DNA of 64,000 nucleotides from Neorhizobium galegae (lineage in GTDB: Bacteria; Pseudomonadota; Alphaproteobacteria; Rhizobiales; Rhizobiaceae). A program made the translations under genes and the position numbers. The stretch lies in contig NZ_CP090096.1 in the NCBI RefSeq assembly GCF_021391675.1, positions 434,001 to 498,000 of the forward strand. The letters are read 5' to 3'. Each line of letters opens with the position of its first letter. Within the stretch, counting starts at the first letter, position 1. Below are positions 35,965-46,563 of the stretch, piece by piece. The notes beneath the pieces were generated by a model. It had not been told where the DNA came from and did no database searches. It saw nothing but the letters and a program-made list of their open reading frames with translations.

Positions 35965-37257
35965 ATGGATCGCATCAGAATTGTAGGCGGCAACGAACTG
36001 AAGGGCACCATACCGATCTCGGGAGCGAAGAATGCCGCTCTGCCGCTGATGATCGCTTCCCTTCTGACGAGCGATACGCTGACGCTCGAAAACGTGCCGC
36101 ATCTGGCCGACGTGGAACAGCTCCTGCGCATCCTCGGCAATCATGGCGTCGATGTCGCCGTCAATGGCCGCCGCGAGCGGCAGGAAGAAAGTTATTCGCG
36201 CACCATCAACTTCACCTGCCGCACCATCGTCGATACGACCGCTCCTTATGAGCTGGTCTCCAAAATGCGGGCCAGCTTCTGGGTCATCGGGCCGCTGCTC
36301 GCGCGCGAAGGCCAGGCGCGCGTTTCCCTGCCGGGCGGCTGCGCCATCGGCACGCGTCCGGTCGATCTCTTCCTCGAAGGCCTGCAGGCGCTCGGCGCCA
36401 CCCTGGAGGTCGACGGCGGTTATGTGAACGCCACGGCGCCGAAGGGCGGCCTGATCGGCGCCCGCTACGTCTTTCCGAAAGTGTCGGTCGGCGCGACCCA
36501 TGTGATGATGATGGCGGCGACGCTTGCCCGGGGCACGACGGTGATCGAAAACGCCGCCCGTGAGCCGGAGGTCGTCGATCTCGCAAAATGCCTGACCGCC
36601 ATGGGCGCCAAGATTTCCGGCGCCGGCACCCAGACGATCACCATCGAGGGCGTCACCTCGCTCTCCGGCGCCCGCCATCGGGTCCTGCCGGATCGCATCG
36701 AGACCGGTACCTATGCCATGGCGGTTGCGATGGCCGGCGGCGATGTCGTGCTCGAGGGCACCGAAGCATCGCTGCTCGACACCGCTCTCGACACGCTGCG
36801 TCTGGCCGGCGCCCACATCACCGAGACGGAAAGCGGTCTGCGGGTCGTGCGCAACGGCAACGGCATCCAGCCGGTCGATATCACCACCGAGCCGTTCCCG
36901 GGTTTCCCGACCGACCTGCAGGCGCAGTTCATGGCGCTGATGACCCGGTCTTCCGGTGTCTCGAACATTACCGAGACCATTTTCGAGAACCGCTTCATGC
37001 ACGTGCAGGAGCTCGCCCGCCTCGGCGCCAGGATTTCGCTCTCCGGGCAGAAGGCTCGGGTCGAAGGCGTGACGCGGCTGAAGGGTGCTCCGGTCATGGC
37101 GACCGACCTGCGCGCCTCCGTCTCGCTGGTCATCGCCGGCCTTGCCGCCGAAGGCGAGACCATGGTCAGCCGTGTCTATCACCTCGACCGCGGTTTCGAG
37201 CGGTTGGAAGAAAAGCTCACCCGCTGCGGCGCGGTGGTCGAACGCGTCAGCGACTGA
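35965..37257 (+). CDS. murA: UDP-N-acetylglucosamine 1-carboxyvinyltransferase
   Basis: MurA transfers enolpyruvate from PEP to UDP-GlcNAc, the first committed step of peptidoglycan synthesis, in the cytoplasm. The 430-residue length is standard. [15 protein letters not shown] (residues ~19-33) holds the active-site Lys-Asn pair, and the catalytic cysteine is in [14 protein letters not shown] near 120-133, so the enzyme would be fosfomycin-sensitive. [14 protein letters not shown] and [15 protein letters not shown] are further family motifs. ATG 35965 gives the usual N-terminus (MDRIRIVGG); the frame extends to 35857. Confidence 0.97.
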   Translation: MDRIRIVGGNELKGTIPISGAKNAALPLMIASLLTSDTLTLENVPHLADVEQLLRILGNHGVDVAVNGRRERQEESYSRTINFTCRTIVDTTAPYELVSKMRASFWVIGPLLAREGQARVSLPGGCAIGTRPVDLFLEGLQALGATLEVDGGYVNATAPKGGLIGARYVFPKVSVGATHVMMMAATLARGTTVIENAAREPEVVDLAKCLTAMGAKISGAGTQTITIEGVTSLSGARHRVLPDRIETGTYAMAVAMAGGDVVLEGTEASLLDTALDTLRLAGAHITETESGLRVVRNGNGIQPVDITTEPFPGFPTDLQAQFMALMTRSSGVSNITETIFENRFMHVQELARLGARISLSGQKARVEGVTRLKGAPVMATDLRASVSLVIAGLAAEGETMVSRVYHLDRGFERLEEKLTRCGAVVERVSD

Positions 37258-37282
37258 TCGATCCGCAAGGCCGATATTTTGC

Positions 37283-37320
37283 AAAGGACGGTCGGGGCAT
37301 TGCCCTTGCCGTCCTTTTTT
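37283..37320 (+). terminator. Intrinsic terminator after murA
   Basis: AAAGGACGG (37283-37291) pairs with CCGTCCTTT, and an inner GGGGCA/TGCCC stem extends the hairpin. A run of six T's follows, ending at 37320. It lies 26 bases after the murA stop and should end that transcript. Confidence 0.85.
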
Positions 37321-37397
37321 GCGTTTCTATCTCTTTGGGACGTCCATCCTTTTCCCGCCTCATATTGTTTGATCCGGCACCCCACGGAGATTTTCCC

Positions 37398-38240
37398 ATG
37401 ACCGATGCACAAACCCCCGTCTGGTTCATTACCGGCTGCTCCACCGGCTTTGGTCGCGAACTCGCCAAGCTGACGATCGAGCGCGGCTGGCCGACCGTCG
37501 TCACTGCCCGCGGCAAGGATCGGGTCGCCGATCTGGCCGACGGCAAGGATCATGTCCTGGCACTCGATCTCGACGTGACGGACATGAAGCAGATTGCCGA
37601 TGCGGTTTCCGCCGCCGAGCAGAAGTTCGGCCGCATCGACGTGCTGGTCAACAATGCCGGCTACGGTTATCAGGCCTCGATCGAGGAAGGCGAGGAGGAC
37701 GAAATCCGAGCGATGTTCGACGCCAACGTCTTCGGCCTGTTCGCCATGACCCGCGCCGTGCTGCCGGGCATGCGAGCGCAGCGCAAGGGCCATATCCTCA
37801 ACATCACCTCCATGGCCGGTTTCATGGGCCTCTCGAGTTCCGGCTATTACGCGGCGAGCAAACATGCAGTCGAAGGTTTTTCCGATGCGCTCACCCTCGA
37901 AGGCGCACCGCTCGGCATCAAGGTCACCTGCGTCGAGCCCGGTCCGTTCCGCACCGACTGGGCCGGCCGATCCCTGAAGCAGACGCCGAGCAGGATCGCC
38001 GACTACGCCGAGACCGCCGCGGCCCGCATGGGCGCGACCTCCGGCTATAGCGGCCGCCAGCCGGGCGATCCGGTGCGCGCCGGCGAGGCGATGATCGCCG
38101 CGACCGAGGCGGATCAGGCGCCCCGCCACCTGGTATTGGGGGCCATCTGCTATAACGCTGTCACCCAGAAGCTGAAGGAGCGCCTGGGCCAGATCGAACT
38201 CTGGGAGGAAATCAGCCTTTCCGCCGATTTTCCCGGCTGA
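37398..38240 (+). CDS. Short-chain dehydrogenase/reductase
   Basis: The 280-residue classical SDR has the NAD(P)-binding TGCSTGFGREL (residues 12-22), DLDVTD (~58), NNAGYG (~88-93), the catalytic Ser in ITSMAG, and YYAASKHA (~152-159). The PGPFRTDWAG segment near 185 is also typical. The substrate cannot be predicted. ATG 37398 follows GGAG; the open frame extends far upstream through murA in another frame, which is a shadow. It lies between the murA terminator and a hairpin at 38241. Confidence 0.9.
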   Translation: MTDAQTPVWFITGCSTGFGRELAKLTIERGWPTVVTARGKDRVADLADGKDHVLALDLDVTDMKQIADAVSAAEQKFGRIDVLVNNAGYGYQASIEEGEEDEIRAMFDANVFGLFAMTRAVLPGMRAQRKGHILNITSMAGFMGLSSSGYYAASKHAVEGFSDALTLEGAPLGIKVTCVEPGPFRTDWAGRSLKQTPSRIADYAETAAARMGATSGYSGRQPGDPVRAGEAMIAATEADQAPRHLVLGAICYNAVTQKLKERLGQIELWEEISLSADFPG

Positions 38241-38274
38241 ATGTCGGGCTGGGTTCTGCGGCCCGGCCCGACAT
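38241..38274 (+). terminator. Hairpin at the end of the SDR gene
   Basis: A perfect 9-bp stem, ATGTCGGGC (38241-38249) with GCCCGACAT (38266-38274), starts directly after the SDR stop codon. No T-run follows, so it may be a weak bidirectional terminator between the convergent SDR and methyltransferase genes. Confidence 0.45.
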
Positions 38275-38341
38275 CACCTGGTATTGGTGTCAGGGCTTCG
38301 GTTCGGTTTGCGTATCCGGAACCGCGTAAACCCAAAGCGGT

Positions 38342-39403
38342 TCAGGCTCGCACTTCGAAGATCATGTTGAATGGAGTTTCGCTCGCCCGTCGGAAGTGCG
38401 AATAGCCAGCGTCGAGCGCCACCTTGCGAAGCTTCATCTCCCCAGCCTGGGCACCGAGGCCAAGGCCTACTTCTTGTGCCATGGAGGCCGGAGTGCAGAT
38501 CATGGCCGAGGCGCCGTAATAAACCCGCCCGACCGGGTTGAGATTGTCCTTCAGGCCGTCATGCGCGAAGGGTTCGACGATCATCCAGGTGCCACCCTTC
38601 GCCATCGTCTCGCGGATATGACGGCCTGCTCCGACCGGATCGCCCATATCGTGCAGGCAGTCGAACATTGCGACGAGGTCGTAGTTGCCGCCGGGGAATT
38701 CCTTCGCCGAAGCCTGGTGGAACGTCACCCGGTCGCCGACGCCAGCCTCCTGCGCCGCACGCTTTGCGCGTTCAATGGAAGGGGCATGGTAGTCAAACCC
38801 GTGAAAATGCGACTTCGGAAAAGCCTTTGCCATGAGGATCGTCGAGGCGCCATGGCCACAGCCGACGTCGGCCACCTCCGCCCCACGTTCCAGCTTTTCC
38901 CGTACGCCCTGAAGCGCGGGAATCCATTCGTCGACCAGATGGCTGTTGTAACCGGGACGGAAGAAGCGCTCCGTGCCCCGGAAGAGGCAGGTGCTGTGCT
39001 CGTGCCATCCGAGCCCGCGGCCCGTGCGAAAGGCTTCCTCCACCTTCGGCTCATCCATCCACATCGATTGGACGATTTCGAAGGCGCCTCCGAAAAAGGC
39101 CGGGCTGTCCTCATTGGAAAAAACCATCGCCTGCTCGGGCGTCATACCGAACTTGTTCGATTTTTCATCAAACGTGACGTAGTCGGCCGCAGCCATGGCG
39201 GCGAGCCATTCGCGCACATTGCGTTCGGCGAGCCCCGTCGTTTCCGCGATCTCCATCGAGGATCGCATCCGTCCGTCCGTCATCGCCCGGAACAGGCCGA
39301 GGTGGTCGCCAAGCACGACGAGAACGCCGGACACGCCAGCGCCGAGATCGCCCACCAGCCGACCGACAAGTGCATCGAGTTTCTGCATATCAGGTTCCTG
39401 CAT
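38342..39403 (-). CDS. SAM methyltransferase with winged-helix N-domain
   Basis: The 353-residue protein has an N-terminal dimerisation/winged-helix region (LGLFRAMTDGRMRSSMEIAETTGLAERNVREWL). The SAM domain follows, with EVADVGCGHGASTILMAKAFP (~158-178), FHGFDYHAPSIERA (~182) and MFDCLHDMGDP (~232). This resembles the O-methyltransferase/Rv2258c-like group acting on small molecules; the substrate is unknown. ATG 39403 is chosen because GGAGG lies five bases upstream; longer frames reach 39475. It is convergent with the SDR gene. Confidence 0.8.
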   Translation of the reverse strand: MQEPDMQKLDALVGRLVGDLGAGVSGVLVVLGDHLGLFRAMTDGRMRSSMEIAETTGLAERNVREWLAAMAAADYVTFDEKSNKFGMTPEQAMVFSNEDSPAFFGGAFEIVQSMWMDEPKVEEAFRTGRGLGWHEHSTCLFRGTERFFRPGYNSHLVDEWIPALQGVREKLERGAEVADVGCGHGASTILMAKAFPKSHFHGFDYHAPSIERAKRAAQEAGVGDRVTFHQASAKEFPGGNYDLVAMFDCLHDMGDPVGAGRHIRETMAKGGTWMIVEPFAHDGLKDNLNPVGRVYYGASAMICTPASMAQEVGLGLGAQAGEMKLRKVALDAGYSHFRRASETPFNMIFEVRA

Positions 39404-40099
39404 GGCATCCTCCATAGATACACCAGCCCCGGCCCAATGTGTTTTACCCACAGAGATTCTACGCCGGGGCGGCACACCGTCAATGAAGCATTCGGACTAG
39501 ACGACCGATCAGAAGGCTTAAGTCCCTATCGAACGGTAATCGATTTCAAGTTTTCAATGCCCGTTGATGACGTAAAGCTGCCGATCCGCGCACCCCACCG
39601 CCCACTTGGGGCGCGAGGTGGCCGGCAGGCGGAGCGTGCCCCGCCATCTGCGATGCCCCCCGGGACCCCGGGGACGAAATGGGGCCAAACGGCATTTGTC
39701 GGCGTGTTTCGTCAACGACTTGGCAGATTTCTCGCCTCGCCGGCATCCCCGCGGTCAAGACATCGGGCAATAATAGCCGCATCATCGGATGGGAACCGGC
39801 TGCCTCACGAAGGTTCGCAAGATCCCGGTTTCGATGATGGTCGTGAAAGCGGCAAGGGAGGGCTCGGAAATCCTCCGCAAACCGCAAGAGGCGATCGGGG
39901 CAGGCGGAAACCTACCTCACATCCATACCCGATACCCTGCCTGCCCCATTCCCCTCCTCAACCGTGCCGACACGTCCGTCGGTGCGGATAAAGCTGCGTT
40001 CTGTCTTGCGGGCCGCCGTTGCTTCTTGCCTCGCCACATCCTATCTCAAGTACAGGAACTTTCGCGTGAATACGCACCTCTTAATGGATATTGGAAGCG
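39404..40099. other. Intergenic stretch of about 700 bases
   Basis: Neither strand shows a gene with a plausible start and family motif; long open frames here are GC-driven shadows. A GC-rich palindrome (CCCCGGGACCCCGGGG-like, ~39660) is present without clear meaning. The stretch must contain the promoter of the minus-strand methyltransferase and that of the DUF2948-hisD operon. Confidence 0.5.
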
Positions 40100-40534
40100 A
40101 TGACCGACTTGAAGCTGCTGGCCCTTGATACGGACGACCTGGGTGTCATTTCCGCGCATATGCAGGACGCGGTCTTCAAGGTGGGCGACGTGCGCTGGTC
40201 GCAGCCCGAGCGCAACTTCTCGCTCGCGGCCAACCGCTTCGTCTGGGAGAATGCCGCGGCCAAGCAGCGCAAGGGGTTCGAACGCCGCCGTTCGGCGATC
40301 GTCTTCAAGCGGGTCGAGGCGGTGCGCTCGACCGGCATCAATCGCGGCCGTAAGGACGAGGTCCTGTCGCTGCTGGCGATCACCTTCTCGCAGAAGGGCG
40401 ACGGCCCGGAAGGCACGGTCGAACTGGTGCTTTCCGGCAAATCGACGATTGCGCTCGACGTCGAATGCATCGAAGTTGCTCTTGCGGATGTCGGCGGCGC
40501 ATGGGAAACGGCGTCCAAGCCCCGTCATCCCTGA
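40100..40534 (+). CDS. DUF2948-family protein
   Basis: The 144-residue protein (MTDLKLLALDTDDLGVIS..., RWSQPERNFSLAANRFVWE..., FKRVEAVRSTGI) matches the alphaproteobacterial DUF2948 family, which regularly lies just upstream of hisD. No function is established. ATG 40100 follows GGAAG. It is followed by hisD after 68 bases and is probably in the same transcript. Confidence 0.85.
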   Translation: MTDLKLLALDTDDLGVISAHMQDAVFKVGDVRWSQPERNFSLAANRFVWENAAAKQRKGFERRRSAIVFKRVEAVRSTGINRGRKDEVLSLLAITFSQKGDGPEGTVELVLSGKSTIALDVECIEVALADVGGAWETASKPRHP

Positions 40535-40602
40535 TCCGGCCCCGTTTGTCCGAACAGCCCGACCGGGATAACATCGTTTTTTGAGCTGGAAGGAATATCC
40601 GC

Positions 40603-41916
40603 TTGGCAATTTGGCTGGATCAGGCGTCGCCGGATTTTGAGGCAAGGTTTTCCGCATTTCTGTCGACCAAGCGCGAGGTCTCGGAAGACGTGAACACGGT
40701 GGTGCGCGCCATCATCGACGATGTGCGCGCTCGCGGCGATCAGGCGCTGATCGATTATTCCGCCCGTTTCGACGGGATCGACCTCGCCAAGGTCGGAATA
40801 AAGGTGACCGAGGCCGAGATCGACGCGGCGCTTGCCGCGACCGACCGGAAGGTCATCGATGCCCTGAAGTTCGCCGCCGAGCGCATCGAGCGCCACCATG
40901 CCCGCCAGATGCCGAAGGACGATATCTACGAGGACGCGATCGGCGTCGGCCTGGGCTCCCGCTGGACGGCGATCGAGGCGGTCGGGCTCTATGTTCCGGG
41001 CGGCACCGCGAGCTATCCGAGTTCTGTGCTGATGAATGCAGTTCCGGCAAAGGTCGCCGGCGTGCCGCGTGTGGTCATGGTCGTGCCGGCCAATGGCGGA
41101 ACGATCAACCCTGCGGTGCTGGCCGCCGCCCGCATCGCCGGCGTCACCGAGATCTACCGCATCGGCGGTGCCCAGGCCGTGGCGGCGCTCGCATACGGTA
41201 CCGAGACGATCGCCCCGGTCGCCAAGATCGTCGGCCCCGGCAATGCCTATGTGGCGGCCGCCAAGCGGCATGTCTTCGGCACGGTCGGCATCGATATGAT
41301 CGCCGGTCCCTCGGAAGTCCTCGTCATCGCCGACGGCGAAAACGATCCGGACTGGCTGGCGGCCGACCTGCTCGCCCAGGCCGAACACGATGCCGGCGCG
41401 CAGTCGATCCTCGTCACCGATGATGCCGGGCTCGGCAAGGCGGTGGAGGCGGCCGTCGAGCGCCAGCTGAAGACCCTGTCGCGCTCTGAAACCGCAGCGG
41501 CGAGCTGGCGCGATTTCGGCGCCGTCATCCTGGTGCCGGACCTGAACGCCGCCGTGCCGCTCGCCAACCGCATCGCCGCCGAGCACCTGGAGCTTGCCGT
41601 TGCCGATCCCGACGCGCTGCTGCCCGGCATCCGCAATGCCGGCGCGATCTTCATCGGCCGCCATACGCCGGAAGTGATCGGCGACTATGTCGGCGGCTCC
41701 AACCACGTGCTCCCGACCGCCCGCTCGGCCCGTTTCTCGTCCGGCCTTTCGGTGCTCGATTTCGTCAAGCGCACCTCTATTTTGCGGCTTGGGCCCAATC
41801 AGCTCCGCCAGCTTGCGCCCGCGGCGATCACGCTTGCCCATTCCGAAGGCCTCGATGCCCACGCCCGTTCCGTTGCGATCCGCCTGAACGGCTTGCCCCT
41901 CGACGACGAGGGCTGA
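40603..41916 (+). CDS. hisD: Histidinol dehydrogenase
   Basis: HisD oxidises L-histidinol to L-histidine in two NAD-dependent, zinc-dependent steps, ending histidine biosynthesis. The 437-residue protein shows [17 protein letters not shown] (~127-143), [12 protein letters not shown] (~210), the zinc ligands in [12 protein letters not shown] (~258-269), and GGSNHVLPT (~365). The start is TTG 40603 with AAGGA upstream, giving MAIWLDQ, the usual rhizobial N-terminus. It is separated from the UPF0262 gene by three bases. Confidence 0.96.
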   Translation: MAIWLDQASPDFEARFSAFLSTKREVSEDVNTVVRAIIDDVRARGDQALIDYSARFDGIDLAKVGIKVTEAEIDAALAATDRKVIDALKFAAERIERHHARQMPKDDIYEDAIGVGLGSRWTAIEAVGLYVPGGTASYPSSVLMNAVPAKVAGVPRVVMVVPANGGTINPAVLAAARIAGVTEIYRIGGAQAVAALAYGTETIAPVAKIVGPGNAYVAAAKRHVFGTVGIDMIAGPSEVLVIADGENDPDWLAADLLAQAEHDAGAQSILVTDDAGLGKAVEAAVERQLKTLSRSETAAASWRDFGAVILVPDLNAAVPLANRIAAEHLELAVADPDALLPGIRNAGAIFIGRHTPEVIGDYVGGSNHVLPTARSARFSSGLSVLDFVKRTSILRLGPNQLRQLAPAAITLAHSEGLDAHARSVAIRLNGLPLDDEG

Positions 41917-41919
41917 CGG

Positions 41920-42393
41920 ATGGGGCAAGGGGACTTCCGGCTCTACGACGTCGTTCTGGACGACTCGATCGGGCGCTCCACGCCCGATGTGGAACACGAG
42001 CGGGCGGTCGCCATCTTCGATCTCGTCGAGGAAAACTCCTTCGAGCCGCTCGGCCATGCCGGCGGCCCCTACAAGCTGAAGCTCTCGCTCGTGGACGCCA
42101 AGCTGATGCTCGGCATCACCACGGACAAAGATGAACAGGTCGCGACCCATATCCTGTCGCTGACCCCCTTCCGGCGGATCATCAAGGATTACTTCATGAT
42201 CTGCGAGAGCTATTACGAGGCGATCCGCTCCTCGACCCCGAGCCGCATCGAGGCGATCGACATGGGTCGCCGCGGGGTGCACAACGAAGGCTCGCAGACG
42301 CTGATGGACCGGCTGGACGGCAAGATCCGCGTCGATTTCGATACCGCGCGGCGGCTCTTCACGCTGGTCTGCGTGCTCTATTGGCGTGGTTGA
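41920..42393 (+). CDS. UPF0262-family protein
   Basis: The 157-residue protein ([29 protein letters not shown]..., [20 protein letters not shown]..., [20 protein letters not shown]) matches UPF0262, a family conserved in alphaproteobacteria directly after hisD. Its function is unknown. There is no signal peptide. It is tightly packed between hisD and the phosphatase gene, so one transcript is likely. Confidence 0.9.
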   Translation: MGQGDFRLYDVVLDDSIGRSTPDVEHERAVAIFDLVEENSFEPLGHAGGPYKLKLSLVDAKLMLGITTDKDEQVATHILSLTPFRRIIKDYFMICESYYEAIRSSTPSRIEAIDMGRRGVHNEGSQTLMDRLDGKIRVDFDTARRLFTLVCVLYWRG

Positions 42394-42395
42394 GC

Positions 42396-42875
42396 ATGGA
42401 AGCCGTGCTCGCCCCGGAGACAAAAGCCAAAAGGCCGGGCGCCGTTCTATTCATGTGCGGCTTCAACGCCATCCGTTCGCCGATGGCGGAGGCCATTGCA
42501 AAGCGGCTGCTGCCACCCGATATCTACGTCCAGTCGGCGGGCGTGCGCTCCGGCGAGCGCGATCCCTTCGTGGATGCGGTACTGGAGGAGGTCGGGCTTT
42601 CGATCGGCCGCCATCAGCCGCGTACGCTGGAGGAACTTGAGGACGATTTTTTCGACCTGATCGTCACGCTGACGCCGGAAGCCCACCATGCCGCGCTGGA
42701 ACTGACCCGTTCAAATGCCGTGGACGTGGTCTACTGGCCGACCATGGACCCGACCGCTGCGACAGGCACCCGCGACCAGATGCTGGATGCCTATCGGGAG
42801 GTTCGCGACCATCTCTGGAAGTTGATCGACGAGCGCCTTTCCGGCATCAGCCGGCATCCGGCCGAGACCGCCTGA
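42396..42875 (+). CDS. Low-molecular-weight protein-tyrosine-phosphatase-like protein
   Basis: The 159-residue protein carries the P-loop C-x5-R of low-molecular-weight phosphatases and arsenate reductases: FMCGFNAIRSPMAEA (Cys ~25, Arg ~31). The general-acid region is WPTMDPT near 113. It could act on phosphotyrosine or related substrates; arsenate reduction is less likely given the absence of other ars genes. ATG 42396 lies two bases after the UPF0262 stop; a GTG at 42381 would overlap it. Confidence 0.85.
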   Translation: MEAVLAPETKAKRPGAVLFMCGFNAIRSPMAEAIAKRLLPPDIYVQSAGVRSGERDPFVDAVLEEVGLSIGRHQPRTLEELEDDFFDLIVTLTPEAHHAALELTRSNAVDVVYWPTMDPTAATGTRDQMLDAYREVRDHLWKLIDERLSGISRHPAETA

Positions 42876-43027
42876 AACCGCTCGTCGCAGGCCGCTTGAA
42901 ACGACATTGAGAATAGCGCTCAAGCGAGGTTCACAAAGCGGACATGATTGTGTAGTTTCCGCGCAAATTTCCGGGCGGGCGCGAAAAGCGTCGCCGGCCC
43001 AACCCAACACAGGAAGAAAAACTATAG

Positions 43028-43246
43028 ATGGCTAAAGAAGAAGTCCTCGAATTCCCGGGCGTCGTGACAGAACTCCTGCCCAACGCGACGTTTCGCGTGA
43101 AGCTGGAAAACGAACACGAGATCATTGCCCACACCGCCGGCCGCATGCGCAAGAACCGTATCCGCGTTCTGGCCGGCGACAAGGTGCTCGTCGAAATGAC
43201 GCCTTACGACCTGACCAAGGGCCGCATCACCTACCGCTTCAAGTAA
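43028..43246 (+). CDS. infA: Translation initiation factor IF-1
   Basis: The 72-residue protein is a full-length IF-1 with the OB fold: [45 protein letters not shown] and [13 protein letters not shown]. It binds the ribosomal A site during initiation and is essential. AGGAAG precedes the ATG. The ~150 bases upstream probably hold its own promoter. maf follows 25 bases later. Confidence 0.98.
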   Translation: MAKEEVLEFPGVVTELLPNATFRVKLENEHEIIAHTAGRMRKNRIRVLAGDKVLVEMTPYDLTKGRITYRFK

Positions 43247-43271
43247 TCCTCATCATTCGCGGCGGGCTCTC

Positions 43272-43892
43272 ATGGCGCTGGAACAAAAGCTGATACTGGC
43301 CTCCGGTTCTCCGCGCCGCCTCGACCTCCTCAACCAGGCCGGTATTACGCCGGCGCGGCTGATGCCGATGGATATCGACGAGACGCCGAAGAAATCCGAA
43401 CATCCGCGCTCGCTCGCCCGCAGGCTTTCGACCGAAAAGGCGGAAGCGGCGTTGGCGGGAATCAGAAACGATCCGGCCTGGCGGCACAGCTATATCCTGT
43501 CGGCCGACACGGTAGTCGCCGTCGGCCGCCGCATTCTCGAAAAGACCGAATATACGCAGGAGGCCTCGTCCGCCCTGCACCTGCTCTCGGGACGCGGCCA
43601 CTGGGTCTATACCGGCATCTGCCTGATCACCCCCGGCGGTCAGTTCCGCCAGAAGGTCGTGCAGACCAAGGTGCGCTTCAAGCGGCTTTCCACCCGCGAG
43701 ATCGAAAACTATATCGCGTCCGGGCAATGGCGCGGCAAGGCAGGCGCCTATGCGATCCAGGGTATTGCCGGATCGTTCGTCCAGAAACTCGTCGGCTCCT
43801 ACACCAATGTCGTCGGCCTGCCGCTTTTCGAGGTGACCGGGCTTCTGGCCGGCGAAGGCTTCGACGTGGTGGCGGCCTGGCCGGAGGGCTGA
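43272..43892 (+). CDS. maf: Maf-like nucleotide pyrophosphatase
   Basis: Maf proteins hydrolyse non-canonical or pyrimidine nucleoside triphosphates to monophosphates, limiting misincorporation and affecting septum formation. The 206-residue protein has the nucleotide motif [14 protein letters not shown] (7-20), [12 protein letters not shown] (~76-87), and [20 protein letters not shown] (~155-174). It lies between infA and yacG, a usual rhizobial order. Confidence 0.93.
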   Translation: MALEQKLILASGSPRRLDLLNQAGITPARLMPMDIDETPKKSEHPRSLARRLSTEKAEAALAGIRNDPAWRHSYILSADTVVAVGRRILEKTEYTQEASSALHLLSGRGHWVYTGICLITPGGQFRQKVVQTKVRFKRLSTREIENYIASGQWRGKAGAYAIQGIAGSFVQKLVGSYTNVVGLPLFEVTGLLAGEGFDVVAAWPEG

Positions 43893-44021
43893 AGAGGCCG
43901 GTTCAGACGGCGCAGGCCGATGGAGCAGGCCGAAAGGTGCTCCGGCTGCGCCCGCAAGGGTGTCATCGGCGTTGGAAGGCTGCCGGCTGCGCCATGCCCC
44001 CTGTAGAAAGGAGTATCAAAG

Positions 44022-44231
44022 ATGACATCGGAACCGATCAAGACCGGCGGCAAGGTCGAGCCGCTCAGGAAGACGAGACCCTGCCCGGAATGCGGCAAGC
44101 CCTCGGCGCGCGACCACTATCCCTTCTGCTCCGACCGCTGCCGCACGCTGGACCTGTCGCGCTGGCTGACGGGCTCCTACGCCATTCCCGTCTCGGACGA
44201 CGAGACCAAGGCCGACGGTTCGGACGACTGA
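44022..44231 (+). CDS. yacG: DNA gyrase inhibitor YacG
   Basis: The 69-residue zinc protein has CPECGKPS and FCSDRCRTLDLSRWL, the four-cysteine YacG ribbon, followed by GSYAIP. YacG binds GyrB and inhibits gyrase in E. coli. The ATG is preceded by AAAGGAG. It is followed by tRNA-Phe at 44399. Confidence 0.95.
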   Translation: MTSEPIKTGGKVEPLRKTRPCPECGKPSARDHYPFCSDRCRTLDLSRWLTGSYAIPVSDDETKADGSDD

Positions 44232-44398
44232 GCCAGACAGGTCGCGCCTGTTTTTGTTCAGGAAATAGCGATTTTCGCAAACCTGTCAAAAAAGTGGGCT
44301 CCGGCGCTGGACATGGCCGAACAAGATGTTATAACCCCGCTCGCTCCGGGGGACACGCCCCCGCCGGCCTTGGGCCGGAAGGCTTCATAGGCCTCGAT

Positions 44399-44474
44399 GC
44401 CCGGATAGCTCAGTTGGTAGAGCAGCGGATTGAAAATCCGCGTGTCGGTGGTTCAAATCCGCCTCCGGGCACCA
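44399..44474 (+). tRNA. tRNA-Phe (GAA)
   Basis: A complete 76-base tRNA: acceptor GCCCGGA/TCCGGGC, D-arm GCTCAGTTGGTAGAGC, anticodon stem GCGGA/TCCGC around loop TTGAAAA (anticodon GAA), T-arm with GGTTCAAATCC, and an encoded CCA at the end. Confidence 0.97.
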
Positions 44475-44665
44475 TTTTTCCTTAAAAACAAGATGGTTGA
44501 TGTTCCGGCAGGGGTCGTGGTTTCTCCCCGCCCAGCCTTTTCTCTCGTTTGCTCGGAAACCTCGGCCCATAGCGCCCAGCCATCTTTCTTCGCCGAGCTC
44601 GTCAGCGCGGCGTCGGTGCCACAGCCGGCGACCTTGCGATGGAACGGCGCTTGGCAACTCCTCCG

Positions 44666-45706
44666 TCAGACCCTCTTTCCGGCGGCATCGAACAGATGGA
44701 AACGGCTGGCGTCGGCCGTCAGGGCCATGGTCTCTCCGATCTGGATGCCGGAACGGCCTGCGACGCGGAAGACGACAGGACTGCCGTCGGCGGTCAGGGC
44801 ATGGACGTAGCTTTCGGCACCAACCAGTTCGACCGCCGCCACCTGAACTTCGGCCCTGACGGGCCCGGAAGCATTGCCATTGGCGATCACGATGTCCTCC
44901 GGGCGGATGCCGATCGTGGCCGCATTGTTGGGTAGTCGCGCCTCCGGCGACATCTTCCAGCTGGCGCCGTTACCGAGTTTCATGAGGTTCATGGACGGCG
45001 AGCCGATGAAGGTGGCGACGAAAGTGGTCTCGGGCTTCTCATAGAGTTCGATCGGCGTGCCGACCTGCTCGATCCGGCCGGCATTGAGCACGACCAGCCG
45101 GTCTGCCAGCGTCATCGCCTCCATCTGGTCGTGGGTGACGTAGATCGAGGTCGTTGCGAGCGAACGCTGCAGGCGGCGGATCTCGACCCGCATCTGGACG
45201 CGCAGCTTGGCATCGAGGTTGGACAGGGGCTCGTCGAACAGGAAGGCGGCCGGCTTGCGCACGATGGCACGGCCCATGGCGACGCGCTGGCGCTGGCCGC
45301 CGGACAACTGGCGCGGCTTGCGCTCCAGGAACGGCTCGATCTCCAGCGCGCGCGCCGCCTCGGTGATGCGGCGGTCGATCTCATCCTTCGGCGTGTTTCG
45401 GTTCTTGAGGCCGTAGGCGAGGTTCTGCCGCACGGTCATGTGCGGATAGAGCGCATAGTTCTGGAAAACCATGGCGATGTCCCGCTCTGCGGGTTCCAGC
45501 TCGTTGACGCGCTTGTCGGCAATCGTCACCTCGCCCGAGGAAATGCCTTCGAGACCGGCCACCATCCGCAGTAGGGTGGATTTTCCGCAGCCGGAGGGGC
45601 CGACCAGCACGATCATCTCGCCGTCTTCGATATCGAGCGATACGCCCTTGATCGCCTCGATACTGCCATAGACCTTGCGGACATCCTTGAGTTCAATCCT
45701 TGCCAT
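44666..45706 (-). CDS. ugpC: Glycerol-3-phosphate ABC transporter ATPase
   Basis: The 346-residue MalK-type ATPase energises the UgpAE permease. It has Walker [10 protein letters not shown] (~37-45), signature [15 protein letters not shown] (~134), Walker [17 protein letters not shown] (~153) and a C-terminal TOBE/OB domain (IGIRPEDIV ~265). It overlaps ugpE by one base (TAATG at 45704-45708). It is the last gene of ugpBAEC on the minus strand; UgpC is placed by operon order, since MalK-type ATPases look alike. Confidence 0.9.
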   Translation of the reverse strand: MARIELKDVRKVYGSIEAIKGVSLDIEDGEMIVLVGPSGCGKSTLLRMVAGLEGISSGEVTIADKRVNELEPAERDIAMVFQNYALYPHMTVRQNLAYGLKNRNTPKDEIDRRITEAARALEIEPFLERKPRQLSGGQRQRVAMGRAIVRKPAAFLFDEPLSNLDAKLRVQMRVEIRRLQRSLATTSIYVTHDQMEAMTLADRLVVLNAGRIEQVGTPIELYEKPETTFVATFIGSPSMNLMKLGNGASWKMSPEARLPNNAATIGIRPEDIVIANGNASGPVRAEVQVAAVELVGAESYVHALTADGSPVVFRVAGRSGIQIGETMALTADASRFHLFDAAGKRV

Positions 45707-46554
45707 TACTTCTCGGTCTCCACCAAACCTTTGACGAACCAGCGCTGCATCAGCACCACGACGATGACGGGAGGAATGATCGCCAGGATCGCGGTGACCA
45801 TGACGTAGTTCCAGGGGGTTGAGGCATCCGCGAAGTCGACCATGCGGCGCAGGCCGATGATGATCGTGTTCATCTTCGCGTCATTGGTGACCAGCAGCGG
45901 CCACAGGTATTGCGTCCAGCCGTAGATGAACAGGATGACGAAGAGTGCCGCGATATTGGTCGTCGACAGCGGCAGCAGGATGTCGCGCATGAAGCGGAAC
46001 GGTCCGGCATTGTCGATGCGGGCAGCCTCGACCATCTCGCCCGGGATCGTCAGGAAGAACTGCCGGAAGAGAAAGGTGGCGGTCGCCGATGCCATCAGCG
46101 GCAGCGTCAGTCCCGCATAGGTATCGATCAGGCCGAGATCGACGATGACCTTGTAGGTCGGCAGGATGCGCACCTCCACCGGCAGCATCAGGGTGATGAA
46201 GATCATCCAGAAGAAGCCCATGCGGAAGGGAAAACGGAAGAAGACGATCGCAAAAGCCGACAGGAAGGAGATGACGATCTTGCCGATGGCAATCGCGATC
46301 GCCACCACGAAGCTGTTGAACAGCAGCCGTTCGAGGCTCACCCCGACCACGCGCTCGACGCCGCCGGAGATGGATTCGTTGTAGTTCTCCATCATGTGGC
46401 CGCCGGGCAGCAGCGACAGCGGCGGACGGATGATGGCGGTCGACGTCGCCGTCGAGGCGATGAAGGTATAATAGATCGGAAAGGCAACGATGACGATGCC
46501 GAGGATCAGCATCAGATGCCCCATGAGGGTGGCGAGCGGGCGGTTCTCAATCAT
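45706..46554 (-). CDS. ugpE: Glycerol-3-phosphate ABC transporter permease
   Basis: The 282-residue inner-membrane permease has six membrane helices and the EAA loop [24 protein letters not shown] (~175-198), where UgpC docks. The C-terminal [17 protein letters not shown] is typical. It starts [16 protein letters not shown], as in rhizobial UgpE. Nine bases separate it from the ugpA stop. Confidence 0.9.
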   Translation of the reverse strand: MIENRPLATLMGHLMLILGIVIVAFPIYYTFIASTATSTAIIRPPLSLLPGGHMMENYNESISGGVERVVGVSLERLLFNSFVVAIAIAIGKIVISFLSAFAIVFFRFPFRMGFFWMIFITLMLPVEVRILPTYKVIVDLGLIDTYAGLTLPLMASATATFLFRQFFLTIPGEMVEAARIDNAGPFRFMRDILLPLSTTNIAALFVILFIYGWTQYLWPLLVTNDAKMNTIIIGLRRMVDFADASTPWNYVMVTAILAIIPPVIVVVLMQRWFVKGLVETEK

Positions 46555-46563
46555 CGGGTCACC

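Noticed and set aside
35956..37284. 442-codon minus-strand frame over murA
   Set aside because: It is antisense to a clear murA with all catalytic motifs and has no family features.
39655..39685. GC-rich palindrome as a regulatory site or terminator
   Set aside because: It has no T-run, does not sit at a gene end and fits chance in GC-rich DNA.
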